Assembly: GCA_028641055.1 (NCBI GenBank) | Contig: CM054062.1 | Span: forward strand, 13,304,826 to 13,368,825 | Origin: Alopecurus myosuroides | Taxonomy: Eukaryota; Streptophyta; Magnoliopsida; Poales; Poaceae | DNA length: 64,000 nucleotides | Reading direction: 5' to 3' | In this document: positions 1 to 10,750 of the stretch, piece by piece | Position numbering within the stretch: the stretch's first letter is position 1 | Layout of the letters: each line of letters opens with the position of its first letter | Notes under the pieces: model-generated | The model's database searches: none | Seen by the model: only the letters and a program-made list of their open reading frames with translations | Told to the model about the DNA's origin: nothing | Translations under genes and position numbers: made by a program

Positions 1-876
1 CACTTTGATGATGAAATCTGTTGGAAACACACTCCAACTCGACAATGCACCTCCCAGAGTGCATATAATTTTTTTTATGCAGGACTTGTTTTTGGAGTTA
101 TGTTTCAAATCTGATGCGATAGTACCACATTTCTTGAACAATCGAGCGGAGTTTTTCCTTTTCACAAGTGGAGAAACTACGCGCTCCTAATCCTCATGGT
201 TGTTTGAACATCTCAGCATCAAAGATTTTCTGCTGTTTGAACTAACGAGAAGTTACAGTTGTGTGAGGATACATCTGCATGCTGAATGAATAGCATAGCG
301 CGGTGCTAATTGAAGCGGGCTGTAATCTCAAAAGTATGCAACACAGTACTGGGAAGCAGGAGCTCTGCTTATTTTTTTCATTAAAAGGAGAGGGAATACA
401 GAACTCGCCCCTGGCGTCAGGATGCAGGTGGACAAGCCGCCGGCTCGTCCGCCAATGCCCGCCTCGTCCGTGAGTGCTAATCAACTGATTAGCGGCGTCC
501 GCGTCCGCTCGCTAGTTTGGCCGCTATGCCCAACGGACACCAGCGGTCCGTTACTAGTTGATCTGCTGCTAGCTGCAAACGCTAGCTGGTGTGCTGCAAA
601 CTAGCTGAAACAAGGGACTAAACACAAACATAAAACGTGATAGCTTCAGCTGCTATGCAATGTGATATTTAGTTCAAGATTACAAACTGTATGACTTCCA
701 AATAAAAAGTATTGTACGCTTTGAACAGCTGATGCTTTTAACCACCAAAGAGTAATCAAAAATATTTCACAGAAAGACCAGCTTTTAAGAGTACTGATCA
801 AGCATTACTAGACTACAGAAGGGCCATCATTTTAATGACCGGCATATGCTTTTCACACCATTCAGGTGTAGGAATC
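1..876. other. Intergenic DNA, no gene recognised
   Basis: No open frame longer than about 80 codons has recognisable protein features here. Part of it (about 415-600) is GC-richer and made of short repeated words (gctagct, cgtccg) but shows no paired termini I could define. I see no RNA gene or LTR. Confidence 0.5.
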
Positions 877-1722
877 AAAGTTTTAAATAGCGGGAGAAGT
901 CATTTAGCGGCATCTTTTCTAGCAGCTAAATAAGGCTATAGCGTAGCTATAGCGGGATAAAGCCCATTTAGCGTTTTTGCTATATTCATGAAAAAATTAT
1001 AATCAGATATCCTAAATTGATGTATATTCCACATATACTGGCAGATAACCACTATCGATAATCACGCATGACAAATTCACATTTCAATAGTTCATAGATG
1101 CAACTACAGGTGATTCACTTCACAAGTTTCCATCAAATTTACTGATTCAGCTGACAAAATCGACATAAGAGGAGACATGCGAGAGCAGCTTGCCTTGAGA
1201 TGCAGCCTGGAGTAGCTACAACCAAGTTTAGCCATGGCAAGGAGATGCGGTTGCAACCGGGGAAAGCAGCAGCAAGCCAACCACCGGGAAACAGCCGGAA
1301 ACGAGCGTGGTCGGGGCTGTCGTCCAGCATGGCCTGGCCGCCTGGGTCAGGACTGAGGAGCCGAGTGCGGGCGGGAGCAGGAGGTCAAGGCGGCATGGAG
1401 CAGCAGCCGAGCAAGGTCCGGGTCAGCAGCCGAGTAAGCACGGGAGCAGCTGCCGCCGTTCGTATCTGCCACCATCACCGCCGCCAAGCGGCCGCTCATG
1501 CCCTGCTTTGGAGGAGAGAAGGGGAAAAGGAAGACCGAGGATAGCGTCAAGCAGATGGTTCGCTGTAGCGTTAAATGGGCGTTTTTTAGCGCTAAACCAC
1601 GTTTAGCGACGCTATTAACGTTTTTTCAACTTTATCGGAAAAAGCACGTAGCTGTAACGGGGAGGCTCCCATCACGCTATAGCGCAGCTATAGCGCCGAT
1701 TTCTCGGGAGATTTAAAACTTT
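877..1722. mobile_element. Non-autonomous DNA transposon rich in TAGCG words
   Basis: The ends are inverted relative to each other: aaagttttaaat-agcgggagaa at 877-898 and its imperfect complement, ttctcgggag-atttaaaacttt, at 1701-1722. Inside both ends are clustered subterminal words of the form tagcg, gctatagc and tttagcg (890-980 and 1560-1700), a layout typical of transposase-binding subterminal arrays in hAT- or MULE-type elements. The centre (1200-1540) is GC-rich with short overlapping frames on both strands that resemble no known protein. Because tttaaa is itself a palindrome at both edges, I cannot separate target duplication from terminal inverted repeat, so the superfamily stays open. 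Confidence 0.55.
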
Positions 1723-1860
1723 GGTAGGAATACAATCCATAGGAATTTTGTAGGTGTCATTCCTTTGATCCAAACGCATTCCTTAGTAAAGAATCCTATG
1801 GATTGGAATCCTCCAAAATTCTTTTGAAAATACTTCAATCCAAAGAGGGCCTCAAGCATT
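1723..1860. mobile_element. PIF/Harbinger-like MITE remnant
   Basis: The stretch contains internal inverted words (aatccataggaatttt against aatcctatggattggaat) and ends with ccaaagagggcctc, the complement of a Tourist-like terminus (GGCCCTCTTTGG). Its other end is missing. The TAGCG-rich element abuts it and may have inserted into or beside it. The call rests on resemblance only. Confidence 0.4.
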
Positions 1861-3394
1861 ACTTTGCACAACAGATACTTTTAGCAACAAGAGTTGCCGC
1901 GAACAATCAGTTTCGACATGTCCATTGTCCCTTGTTGATCAGTGCACTACCACCCTCTCTTGTTTCCTTATGTCCATCGACGGGCACCTTCATCTTCTCG
2001 GAACCACAGAACCGCTGCAGATATTTCTCATCAAATATGGTTGTTGAGGAGGTAACCTAAAATAACTTTTTAAATGTGTTATTAAGATTGTTGAGGAGCT
2101 GCAAGAACCGAAGCTCCCTTGCTCTCTCTCGCCCAAACTAAACTCTGTACCATATCTCTCACTCTCTAGCTTTACCTGTGTGGCCACGAGATCGAGCTTC
2201 GCTTCCAGAGGAGCTGCGTGCAATTCCTTCGTCGGAATCTTCTCCTATTCCTCCGGTTGTGTTTTAGTCTGCGCGGGAGCAACAGATTAAATGATAAAAC
2301 ATCATATACTCTACTAGACCTAGAAAGTTCAGTAGAAATACAAATTAAGTAATAAAACAACATTTTGAATTGCAAGTTCAGTAGCTACCATCTCTTGCTT
2401 GGGATAGTCAGAAGTACATAAATGGACAGAAAACCACCATCTACTATTCTGGCAGTTATTAGGCGCTTTTATTCGCGGTGCAATTTTTTGTTAGAGCACT
2501 CAGCCACTCACAATATCATAGTGTCATTGACCTCGAGTGTTATTTGATCAATCCCATCGACTTGTACACCCTCTAGATAGTGGACTCTAGAACTATCATT
2601 CTAGTCTGAACAACGATTCGTCCTCGTTAAGTAATAGTGGGATGCAGCACTGCTACTGTCACTATGCTAACGGCAGTTTGTCGTGTGCTATACTTGGATG
2701 CCTCATGTTGTGTGCATTTGGACTGCTCGGGAAGACTGAAATTCATATGCCTGTTCAGCCAGAAGAATTAGAACAACTATAACATCTCAACCACAGGTAC
2801 TACTGTCCGCCAACTTGCCCAAGCCCTCCTTTTGCAAGCGGCGAGGGCACTGCAATTTTTTTTTCTATAACTTATTTTAGACGGATATATAAACTTTGGT
2901 GTGCCTAATTCTCATTTAGTCGATGTCATCCCCACGATTTTGTACTAGGCGAAAAGAATAATATGCCGTGAATATCTTACTTTTGCCGCGCGAAACATTT
3001 TTTTTTGTTGCAGTCCACTTACAACTAAAAATCTTAGTTATAAACCCACTTGTAATTGGAAAAATCTCAGGTTTAACCTTATTTGCAAATCTTATGAGTA
3101 ATTCTAATGGGATATGATCCTACAAATCAAACAATTTCTATAGGATCCAATCATAAAAAGAGGGATCGTGCTTAAGTGACTTTATGAACCTACTTTGCCT
3201 CCTGGATCATTAGTTCTGTGAAGTGTCCGTTCTACTTCAAGTTCGTATTGTTCAGTTTGCGGGCGTGAGTTCTCTTGAGATACCCAAAAATTCAACTTCC
3301 CATGAGTATATATAAGAATGGCATCAAGCAGAACTACTGAACAAGTAGTGTTGTTTATCATGTCTTTTGTAGTGTCCATATGTTGGCGATATAG
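1861..3394. other. Intergenic DNA, no gene recognised
   Basis: AT-rich to neutral sequence with poly-T runs (2860s, 3000s) and no coding frame with recognisable domains. The pieces near 3050-3170 (repeated tcctata/tataggatcc words) look like a decayed MITE, but I could not define ends. Confidence 0.45.
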
Positions 3395-3715
3395 CAGGTA
3401 CAAGATGAAGCTAAAAAAATCGGATGGAATAATTTTCAAAATTGATTTTGGAAAAGCCTATGATAAGGTGAAGTGGTATTTTTGCAACAGAATCTTACAA
3501 TGAAGGGTTTGATCTCAAATGGCGTGAGTGGCTGAGCCCTTTTGTTCAAGGAGGTAGGGTTGGGATTCGTGTAAACGATGATGTTGGGCATTATTTCCAA
3601 ATGCTAAAAGGGTTACGACAAGGTGATCCGTTATCACCCGTGTTGTTTAATATTGTTGCGGACATGTTGGCGGTCCTTATTGCACGAACAAAGGAGGATG
3701 GGCAGGTTGGATCTG
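3395..3715 (+). pseudogene. LINE reverse-transcriptase fragment
   Basis: Translated in two frames joined by a shift near 3490, this reads as the start of an L1-type plant LINE reverse transcriptase. It has FKIDFGKAYDKVKW (the block holding the first catalytic Asp), then MKGFDLKWREW, then GLRQGDPLSPVLFN and ADML. The homology stops about 140 bp before the Mutator-like element at 3858. No endonuclease or YADD box is present. This is a dead, broken fragment on the plus strand, unlike the larger minus-strand LINE at 8310-10750. Confidence 0.85.
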
Positions 3716-3857
3716 AGTGGAATTAAGACACACACATTTGACCATACTTCTACAACACAATATATGGTGAATATGGTCCCAAGTTTTAGTTGGGTTAAAT
3801 ACCATTCAACTGGATCCTTCTTTTCATAAGTGCAAAGTTTTCGGCATAATGATAACA

Positions 3858-3963
3858 GAGATAATAACATAAAACTACCACTTTTATGGCGAAATTTACC
3901 GTTTGCTACCACTTTATGATTTTCGGACAGAAATACCACTTCCCGCAAAGATTTTTTCAAATC
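3858..3963 (+). repeat. MULE left terminal inverted repeat
   Basis: Begins gagataataacataaaac and runs to about ttttttcaaatc. It pairs with 4816-4923 over about 106 bp with few mismatches. Confidence 0.85.
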
Positions 3964-4815
3964 CCACAAATTGGGTTTTGAGAGCGAACTGACACCCAAA
4001 TTAAGAGGGGACCCACTTGTCAGTCAAATTAAGAAAAAAAAGTTATAAAAAAGAAAACAAAAGTGGAGGTTGTCTCCTTCCCGTCTCCTTCCCGACCGCG
4101 GAAGCGTGCGCCATGGCATGTCCCGACGTCACACTCGGCCACCGGTGCCAGCGCATCCTCGACGACCGCCTCGCACGCGAGGCCCCAAATCAAACGCAGG
4201 GCGCCGCTGCGCGTCCTCCACAGCGAGGCCATGGATCGCGCCGACGGCGGTGATGGCGGCCTAGTTCTCGTCCTCCACCGCGATGTTGTAGATTGCACCG
4301 GCGGCGTGGTCGCGGCCAAGCAGCATGCGCCGGAGAAGAACCCTCCACATCCGTAGTGATTGGGACTGCCGGGAATTGGTATCGCCGGTGACGAGGATGG
4401 CGACGCGCAACCGTGTCCTCCTTGGTGCACCGACTCCGCGCGCCAGCGCTCCCCATTGGCTTGGAGGACGTGCACGACCCGACTGTGCTCGACAGCGCAT
4501 CGGCGAGTTTTGACCGCGGCCTCATCACGGCGTGAGACCAGCAACATCCCACCGGGGTTAGAGGCGCCGAAGACGACCTACGAGCGCAAGATGTGGCAAG
4601 CAACGGGTTCCAGCGGCGAGCAAGTGGGCGGCCGCCACCGCGGGGTGGGCTGGCGGCCAGCAAAGGGCCGACGTGTGACGCGTTGGGGAAGACGAGAACA
4701 ATCTCCTTCCCTGTTTTATTTTATTTTGGAAAGTTTTTTATTATTTAATTTTCCACGTCAGCAAATAGTGTGGGTCCCGTTGTGTGTCAATTCACTCTTA
4801 GACAACATTTAGTGC

Positions 4816-4923
4816 GATTTGAAAAAATCTTTGCGGGAAGTGGTAGATTTCTGTCCGAAAAACGTAAAGTAGTAGCAAACGGTAAATTTCCCCATAAAAG
4901 TGGTAGTTTTATGCTATTATCTC
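4816..4923 (-). repeat. MULE right terminal inverted repeat
   Basis: Reverse complement of the left terminus, starting at gatttgaaaaaatc and ending gctattatctc immediately before the second target duplication copy. Confidence 0.85.
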
Positions 4924-4932
4924 ATGATAACA

Positions 4933-5246
4933 CAATATTATTGTAGTGTGTGTGATAATTGATCCGAATCCATTATGTAGTTGCTAACTTGCTATGAATT
5001 ACCATCAAACATTTATTTACCATGCACACAACCTACCAACAATGCATCCACCCTTCAAGTACTTTGAGATCTTCAAAAAGGTTCTTCCAATTTATATGAA
5101 ATACGACTCCCCTTATAATCATGCAAAAAATCGCTTAGAAATTTTTGTGTGGTTTTTGTTTTACTAACAAAATATTTCATCTCCACTTACTTAAATATTT
5201 TGCCTTTTTGTGGGATTTCTCTTCTGTTCCACATTACTGACACTAA
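4933..5246. other. Short AT-rich spacer between two DNA transposons
   Basis: Unremarkable AT-rich DNA. I see no gene or repeat structure in it. It ends with TAA, the target duplication of the adjacent CACTA element. Confidence 0.5.
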
Positions 5247-5314
5247 CACTGGTAGAAAAAAGGCCTTCCACACGCCCCCATCAGTCCCCAAACGTTGCGC
5301 ACCGTGACTAATGA

Positions 5315-5480
5315 GTCTTTAGTCCCGGGTCGGGAGGAGACCCGTGACAGAAGGTCATGCGTCGCGGGTTGGGAAGCGCGTTGAGGCGCGTGGAGGGCAT
5401 TAATTCCGGTTGGCCTGGCTGCCCGGGACTAATGGTCCTTTAGTCCCGGTTGGCGTGGCCACCCGGGACTAAAGATCAAA
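5315..5480. repeat. CACTA left subterminal inverted-repeat array
   Basis: Several copies of tagtcccggg/ttggcg and their complement cccgggactaa, in both orientations. In the CACTA superfamily, subterminal arrays like this are where the transposase binds. Confidence 0.8.
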
Positions 5481-5621
5481 CTGCTCGCCTCCCGCGCGGC
5501 GGTTTTTATTTCGCGAGCGAGGCAGAAGGGTGCCATTGCTACAGTGCGCGTCCGAGTCTCTGTTTCTTCCTCTCTTCTCTTCTCTTCCCTCTCTTCGATC
5601 TTCCTCCACACCAAGCACACC

Positions 5622-6320
5622 ATGGCTGAAGTTTTTGAGAGATTCCGTGGTCCCACACCATGTGGCAAGCGTCTCGACGTGTGCTACACCAACAGTTGCG
5701 AGAGGCTCCCCGGTGCTCTTGGGCATTTGACCAATCTCTATTTCTCCTCTCCCGATGAACACCGGTTCTTCGGGCTTGATCTGGAGTATACGGCGGATCA
5801 ACGGGATGTTGCCGTCATCCAGATTCCGTTCAAGGAGGCTGTTTTGGTCTTCCAATGGTCAAGGTAACGCACACGTACAATCTTGCATCTTCGATTTGTT
5901 TGTTGCATCTGAAGAATACATGTGTTGCAACATATCTAACACGTATCAAATTTTTATTGTTGCAGTAGTTCAAAACATTCTCCGGCACTTGTTGATTTTC
6001 TTGTCAACAAGGGGTATGACTTTTGCAGCGTTGACATCACTCAGGACCGTCCGAAGTTGATGCGCTTGGGTATTGTGACACCTGAAGATCACTACATTGA
6101 TCTTCAGGATCTTATCCATTTGAACGGGCCAAAGACCGGGATGGCTCGCATGGCAACTGCCTTCATCCACGAGGGCTACGAAACCATGAAGTCTGGTTTC
6201 CCCTCGAGGAATCACTCGTATTGGGAGAAGACCCCACTGGACTTGACGAACGTCAAGTATGCAGCCATAGATGCATACGTCTCCTACAAGTTGTTCCGCA
6301 TCTACTCGACGGAGCCATAG
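5622..6320 (+). CDS. DEDDy 3'-5' exonuclease domain protein (WRN-exonuclease-like), carried by CACTA
   Basis: Two exons, 5622-5863 and 5966-6320, joined across a 102-bp intron with donor AG|GTAACG and acceptor TTGCAG, give an uninterrupted protein of 198 residues. ATG is preceded by a C/T-rich leader. The order of motifs fits the DEDDy exonuclease domain of Werner-helicase-like plant proteins. Exo I is FFGLDLEYT (Asp53, Glu55), Exo II is FCSVDITQDRPKL (Asp108 likely), and Exo III is KYAAIDAYVSYKLF (Tyr179, Asp183). Members cut DNA or RNA from 3' ends using two metal ions. At 198 residues it is essentially the bare domain, with no helicase. It lies wholly inside the CACTA termini, so I infer host-gene capture. 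Because splice sites and catalytic residues survive, it may be functional. Substrate and expression are unknown. Confidence 0.85.
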
Positions 6321-6804
6321 ATGTATGCGTTCGATATATATGCATGTAATGGGTATCTTAGTATGTAATGGATATCTTAGTATTGTGAGACTTATGTTTG
6401 TGTTATGTGTGATCGTAAGACTCTATGTTATGAATGTGATATGATTGTGTTCTATTCATGATTGTGATGTCTCTACTCGTATTTTACTTGTGATTTAATT
6501 ATCACTTGTCTTTTGTTGTTCATAAAACTATTTTTGTTTCCTAGTTTTAAATGACTTGGAAAAATTTGCAAAGTGTTGCAAAGTGTAATGGATATTATTT
6601 CTATATTAATTCCTAGCTATACTATTTCTAAATTATGTCAAACACACGTTTCAAAACAAGCAAAAACAAAAACACATCAAGAAAACAAACAAAAACACAT
6701 CAAGAAAACAAAACTGAAAAACTACAGTTTCTATATATCTGTTCACCAAAAATTAATCTAAGCCAGGAAAACATATATCTAGTCAATACCAAACTCATCC
6801 AGTA

Positions 6805-7245
6805 TTAAAATGAATTAGTATTATTTTTCTTAATTTTTTGATATATTATTTGTATTTTTAAGATTTTAAAATGAATTAGTACTATTTTTCTTATTTTTTT
6901 GATATATTATTTGTATTTTTAAGATTTTAAAATGAATTAGTATTATTGTTCTTAATTTTTTTGATATATTATTTGTATTTCTAAGATTTTAAAATGAATT
7001 AGTATTATTTTTCTTAATTTTTTGATATATTATTTGTATTTTTAAGATTTTAAAATGAATTAGTATTATTGTTCTTAATTTTTTGATATATTATTTGTAT
7101 TTTTAAGATTTTAAAATGAATTAGTATTATTTTTTTAATTTTTTGATATATTATTTGTATTTTTAAGATTTTAAAATGAATTAGTATTATTGTTCTTAAT
7201 TTTTTGATATATTATTTGTATTTTTTAAGATTTAAAAATGAATTA
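6805..7245. repeat. AT-rich minisatellite, about 61-bp unit, 7 copies
   Basis: Each unit begins aaaatgaattagtattat and continues through tgatatattatttgtatt to a ttaagatttt end. About seven near-identical head-to-tail copies, varying mainly in homopolymer length, lie in the CACTA element downstream of the exonuclease gene. They have no coding potential. Confidence 0.9.
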
Positions 7246-7387
7246 GTTTTATTCAAAATTATTAATTACATCATTACTTTTGTTTATTAAAAGATTTATT
7301 TGAAATTCAAACAATAAAGAAATGTGGCATCGACCAACATGTTAATAAGATTGATATGATACTACTATCACATACATGCGTGCAAAA

Positions 7388-7475
7388 CACTTGGATGCGG
7401 GACGGTATGGAACTCGGAAGTTAAGCGTGCTAGTGCTAGAGTAGTGGGAGGATGGGTGACCGAGCGGGAAGTTTG
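7388..7475 (+). pseudogene. 5S-rRNA-like segment inside CACTA element
   Basis: The words gaactcggaagttaagcgtg, agagtagt, and aggatgggtgacc with gggaagt occur in the order and spacing of the 3' two-thirds of plant 5S rRNA, covering the internal polymerase III control region. The 5' third is absent and several positions differ, so this is a 5S-derived relic rather than a gene. Comparable 5S-like stretches are, to my recollection, a recurring part of Caspar-like CACTAs. Confidence 0.75.
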
Positions 7476-7624
7476 ACCATGAGTAACTAATTTGACTAGA
7501 GATAATTGTAGTTAGACACTAAGCAAATAATACAAATTCTGAAAAAAAAGGGAGTGAAAAAAAGGGAGAGAAAAATTGGTGTGAAAAATAATTAGAAACC
7601 AAAATGAATTAAGGAAATAACGAA

Positions 7625-7835
7625 ATAAAGTCTAGTCCCGGTTCAGGTGGCCAACCGGGACTAAAGGTCCTCCGCCCCCGGCTCCGCCACCCGCCCACGT
7701 GGCCGGGCCTTTAGTCCCGGTTCGTAATCGGCGCGACTATAGGGGGGGGGGGGGGTCTTTAGTCGCGCATAGCTAGTCCCGGTTGCTCGGTCGGGACTAC
7801 TGACCCTGGCGAACCGGGACTATAGGCCTATTTTC
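7625..7835. repeat. CACTA right subterminal inverted-repeat array
   Basis: Repeated tagtcccggttc / ccgggactaaag words in both orientations, plus a run of 13 G near 7742-7754, ending at the terminal inverted repeat. Confidence 0.8.
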
Positions 7836-7846
7836 TACCAGTGTAA

Positions 7847-8309
7847 AAATTCATAAATTATTATTTTGTTCCTTTTTTCTCTTTGACTGGTATATAAATT
7901 CACTATACGTATCAGTAAAATTCAAAGATTTATTTTAAAAAAATTCTCCAAAAAGTTGTCACGACACTGCATCTACCAGGAGCGTGCGCGTGGCAAGGCG
8001 GGTCGCGAAGCGGAAAGAGATACGCACATGCACACATCCCACCTAATGGCGACAAAGACAACCCATGGCCTAGAACAGGGAGCGTGCAGCCATACCAACT
8101 GCTTTATGAAGAGAGGCAATCAACATGTGTGGGGCATTAGAGATCTATTCTGTGAACTAACACGAGTAGTTGTACTTCTCTCTTCTCCCTCCTCCGATGA
8201 ACTCAGTGAGTTCATCTGGATTGCATCCTTCTGGCGACACTAGGGCTTGTAATCGTGTGAATTCGAGTGTGTATCCCGAACTAAGTACTCGTGTGTGACA
8301 AAAAACAAT
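7847..8309. other. Spacer between CACTA and LINE, no gene recognised
   Basis: An open frame of 95 codons exists on the plus strand (7956-8243) but has no recognisable motif. The stretch may be part of a decayed element. Confidence 0.4.
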
Positions 8310-10750
8310 ATCTTTTTTTATTTCTTTTTTTTTGAAACATGGTAAAAGATTTGTCATTTTCATTTAATAAGGAGAAGTTTAAGAAGTTTTACAACACTAG
8401 CCGTGGGTAAGAGCCCCACAACTCAAACAAACAGTCACTCTAGCGGCATAGCATTACTAAGGGCCTTGGCCCCGACTTTACACCAAAGGGACACATCCTC
8501 TTTAATTTTGGCGAGAAGCATACCAGGTGTCGATGATTGGTTGCTAAAACTCTTGCATTCCTCTCTTTCCAAATTTTCCAAGATACGATCATAGCAAGAG
8601 AGATCATGACTTTCCTCGAGCGGGCTCTCTTATGGACCACTTCCATCCACCATTCCTTAACCGTGTTAAAATCTTGCCAATCACTCGACGTCACGTCATG
8701 TAGCACAAGTCAATTTTTCAAAGATTACCAAATCCGTGTCGAGTAACGACACTTGAAGAGAAGGTGTGCGACCGATTCTTGGACTTGATTGCAAAGACCA
8801 CGATTTTGCCACCCTCTTCGTCGGAGTCTATCCGCCGTCCACACACGGTTTTGTAATATTAGCCAAGCAAAGGTTTTACACTCCATTGGCAAGACTCATT
8901 CATGTATTAGGCTCATCACTCCATTGAAGCCAAAGCCAACGAAGCCAAAGGGCTGAGGAAAACTTAGCTAGATGGAGAACCCCCAAGCCTCAACAAGTTT
9001 TAGGCTTGCATACCAACCCCCAATTCACTTTGCATTTTCTACGGAGACCTTCTCGCAAGCAGCCCAAAGGAAAGCCCGCCTAATGCTATCGATCTTCTTA
9101 AGCACTTCCACAGGAACCTCGAGCACGATGATGAAGTAGACAACAACACTAGTGAGCACCGCCTTCACAAGGGTTGCACACTCAGCCATAGTGACATGCC
9201 TCCCAATCCAAGGGACAAGCTTTACTGCCACTCTATTTTCCAAAGGTTGGAAGTGAATCCTTTTGGGACGGGAAACCGACAATGGTAGCCCAAGATATTT
9301 CATTGGGAAGTTGGTATGACGCGTGGGAAAGTAAGATATCACATGGTCAACCCCGTCACACCGAATAGGGGAAACTTGGTTCTTCTCACAATTGGTAACA
9401 AGCCCGGTGACGATGTAAAATTGGGACAAAGTGTTGGACAAGAAGGTGATGTCCCCTTTGCTTGGAGTCATGAAATTTGCCGCGTCATCGGCATAGAGAG
9501 ATGTGCGCACCGTAGGTTCCATTCCCCTAAGCCCGTGGAGGTGTCCTTGGGTGGTGGCCTTGCGAAGAATGTGATGTAGAGGATCAATTGCCAACACAAA
9601 AAGGAGCGGGGAGAGTGGGCCTTCTTGCCTAAGACCCCGACCATGATTAATTGGGTCACCGGCGATGCCATTGAGGAGAACCCTCGAGGAGGACGAAGCC
9701 AAGAGAGTCGAGATCCAATCGCAAAATTTTGGTGGGAAGCCCAAGTGGTGGAGCAAGTCCATCAAGAGTCCCATCTAACCGAATCAAAAGCCCTCTTAAT
9801 GTCCAACTTGAATAGAAGCGCGGGAGATTTTGACTTGTGGAGACGTCTTGCAAGGTTACTTACATAGAGGAAGTTGTCGTGAATGCTCCTAGTCTTGATG
9901 AAGGCACTTTGGGATTGAGAGACAAACTTTTTCATGTGCGGAGCTAATCGAGTAGCCATTATTTTGGAGATGACCTTGGTAATGGCATGGATGAGGCTAA
10001 TTGGTTGAAAGTCGGTCACCTCTTCGTCTCCATCTTTTTTAGGAATGCGAGTAATGTTTTACGAATTTAGCCAATGAAGATTGTTGGTGCGTAGGGAGCC
10101 CGATTGATTCATCACGGCGAAAACATCATCTTTTATAATATCCCAACAAGCTTTAAAAAAAAGTCCCCGTGAACCCATCCGGTCCCGGTGCCTTGTCACT
10201 AGCGGTCTTGTTTAGCGCGGCCTTCACCTCCTCCATCGTGAAAGGGTCATCAAGGTCTCAAAGATCACATTGGGGGAGAGGGATGGCATCCTAATTAAAA
10301 TCCATAAAGCGCGCGGGGGGTGGGGGGCTTCTTGAGGATTGATTTCAAGTGCTTGTCAATAATGTTCTTCTTATGGTCATGACTCGTGACCCACCCATTG
10401 TTGTGCTTGAGCCTAAGAATATGATTTTTCCGCCTTCGAGCATTGATACGGAGATGAAAATATATTGTGTTGGCATCCCCCTCCTTAAGGTTTAGGACCC
10501 TAGAACTTTGCCTCTTTCGGGTTCTCTCAAGAATCGCCAACCCAATAGTTCTCTGCTTTAGACGCGCACAGAGATATCTTTCATCATTGCTAAGGGCTCT
10601 AGATTCTTGGGCGATGCCAAGGCGTAGAATGATCTCAAGAGCCATATGGAGCTGCACCTTAGCTTCGGAGAAGAGCGATTTACTCTAAAACCTCAAATGT
10701 TGTCCGGTTCTCTTGAGCTTTTGGAAGAGGATGTCGCCGGTGTCACCATG
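8310..10750 (-). mobile_element. 5'-truncated L1-type LINE retrotransposon
   Basis: On the minus strand the order is RT linker, reverse transcriptase, RT C-terminal region and a zinc-knuckle-type RVT tail, followed by an A-rich 3' end (seen as poly-T at about 8311-8335). The apurinic endonuclease and ORF1 are missing, consistent with the 5' truncation usual for LINE insertions. I could not define a convincing target duplication. Confidence 0.85.
8440..10657 (-). pseudogene. LINE ORF2 remnant (reverse transcriptase, RVT zinc-binding tail)
   Basis: Reading 3' to 5' on the plus strand: 10657-10295 is the linker with RQSSRVLNLKEGDANTIYFH, matching the LKEGD-NT-FFH block of plant LINEs. 10019-9762 has ISLIHAITKVISKIMATRL, SAFIKTRSIHDNF and FKLDIKRAFDSVRW. 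9774-9025 has GLRQEGPLSPLLF and the catalytic YADDAANF. 8706-8440 is the zf-RVT region with VSWKIWKERNARV. At least one frameshift near 9765 and stops between 9025 and 8706 break the frame, so no full-length product is possible. Confidence 0.9.

Larger units (their letters stand above)
3858..4923. mobile_element. Mutator-like element (MULE) with GC-rich cargo, Pack-MULE candidate
   Basis: A 1066-bp element bounded by long terminal inverted repeats and flanked by a perfect 9-bp direct repeat, ATGATAACA, at 3849-3857 and 4924-4932. A 9-bp duplication with long inverted ends is the signature of Mutator superfamily insertions. No MURA-type transposase frame is present, so it is non-autonomous. 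The interior (about 4060-4690) is strongly GC-rich compared with the AT-rich ends and flanks and is open over 150 codons in more than one frame on each strand. That composition is what captured grass gene fragments (Pack-MULE cargo) look like. I do not recognise the donor gene. Confidence 0.85.
5247..7843 (+). mobile_element. CACTA (En/Spm, Caspar-like) transposon carrying a captured gene
   Basis: A 2597-bp element that starts CACTGGTAGAAAA and ends with its complement TTTTCTACCAGTG. TAA follows directly at 7844-7846 and precedes at 5244-5246, the 3-bp target duplication expected of CACTA elements. The subterminal regions hold multiple inverted copies of the word tagtcccgg, typical of Caspar-like CACTAs of grasses. 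No transposase (TNPD/TNPA) frame is present, so it must be moved in trans. Inside are an intact exonuclease gene (5622-6320), an AT-rich minisatellite (6805-7245), a 5S-rRNA-like segment (about 7390-7475) and a G homopolymer near 7742. Confidence 0.95.

Noticed and set aside
415..604. Short protein-coding gene in the GC-rich patch near the left edge
   Set aside because: Sixty to eighty codons with no motif and repeated ctagct/cgtccg words; no support.
4029..4547. 172-codon minus-strand frame in the MULE as a gene
   Set aside because: Overlapping long frames exist on both strands because the DNA is GC-rich; no domain recognised, so only the cargo is reported.
6805..7245. CRISPR array
   Set aside because: Head-to-tail AT-rich minisatellite without unique spacers, in a eukaryotic genome.
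7388..7475. Functional 5S rRNA gene
   Set aside because: The 5' third is missing and positions in the internal control region differ; it lies in a transposon.
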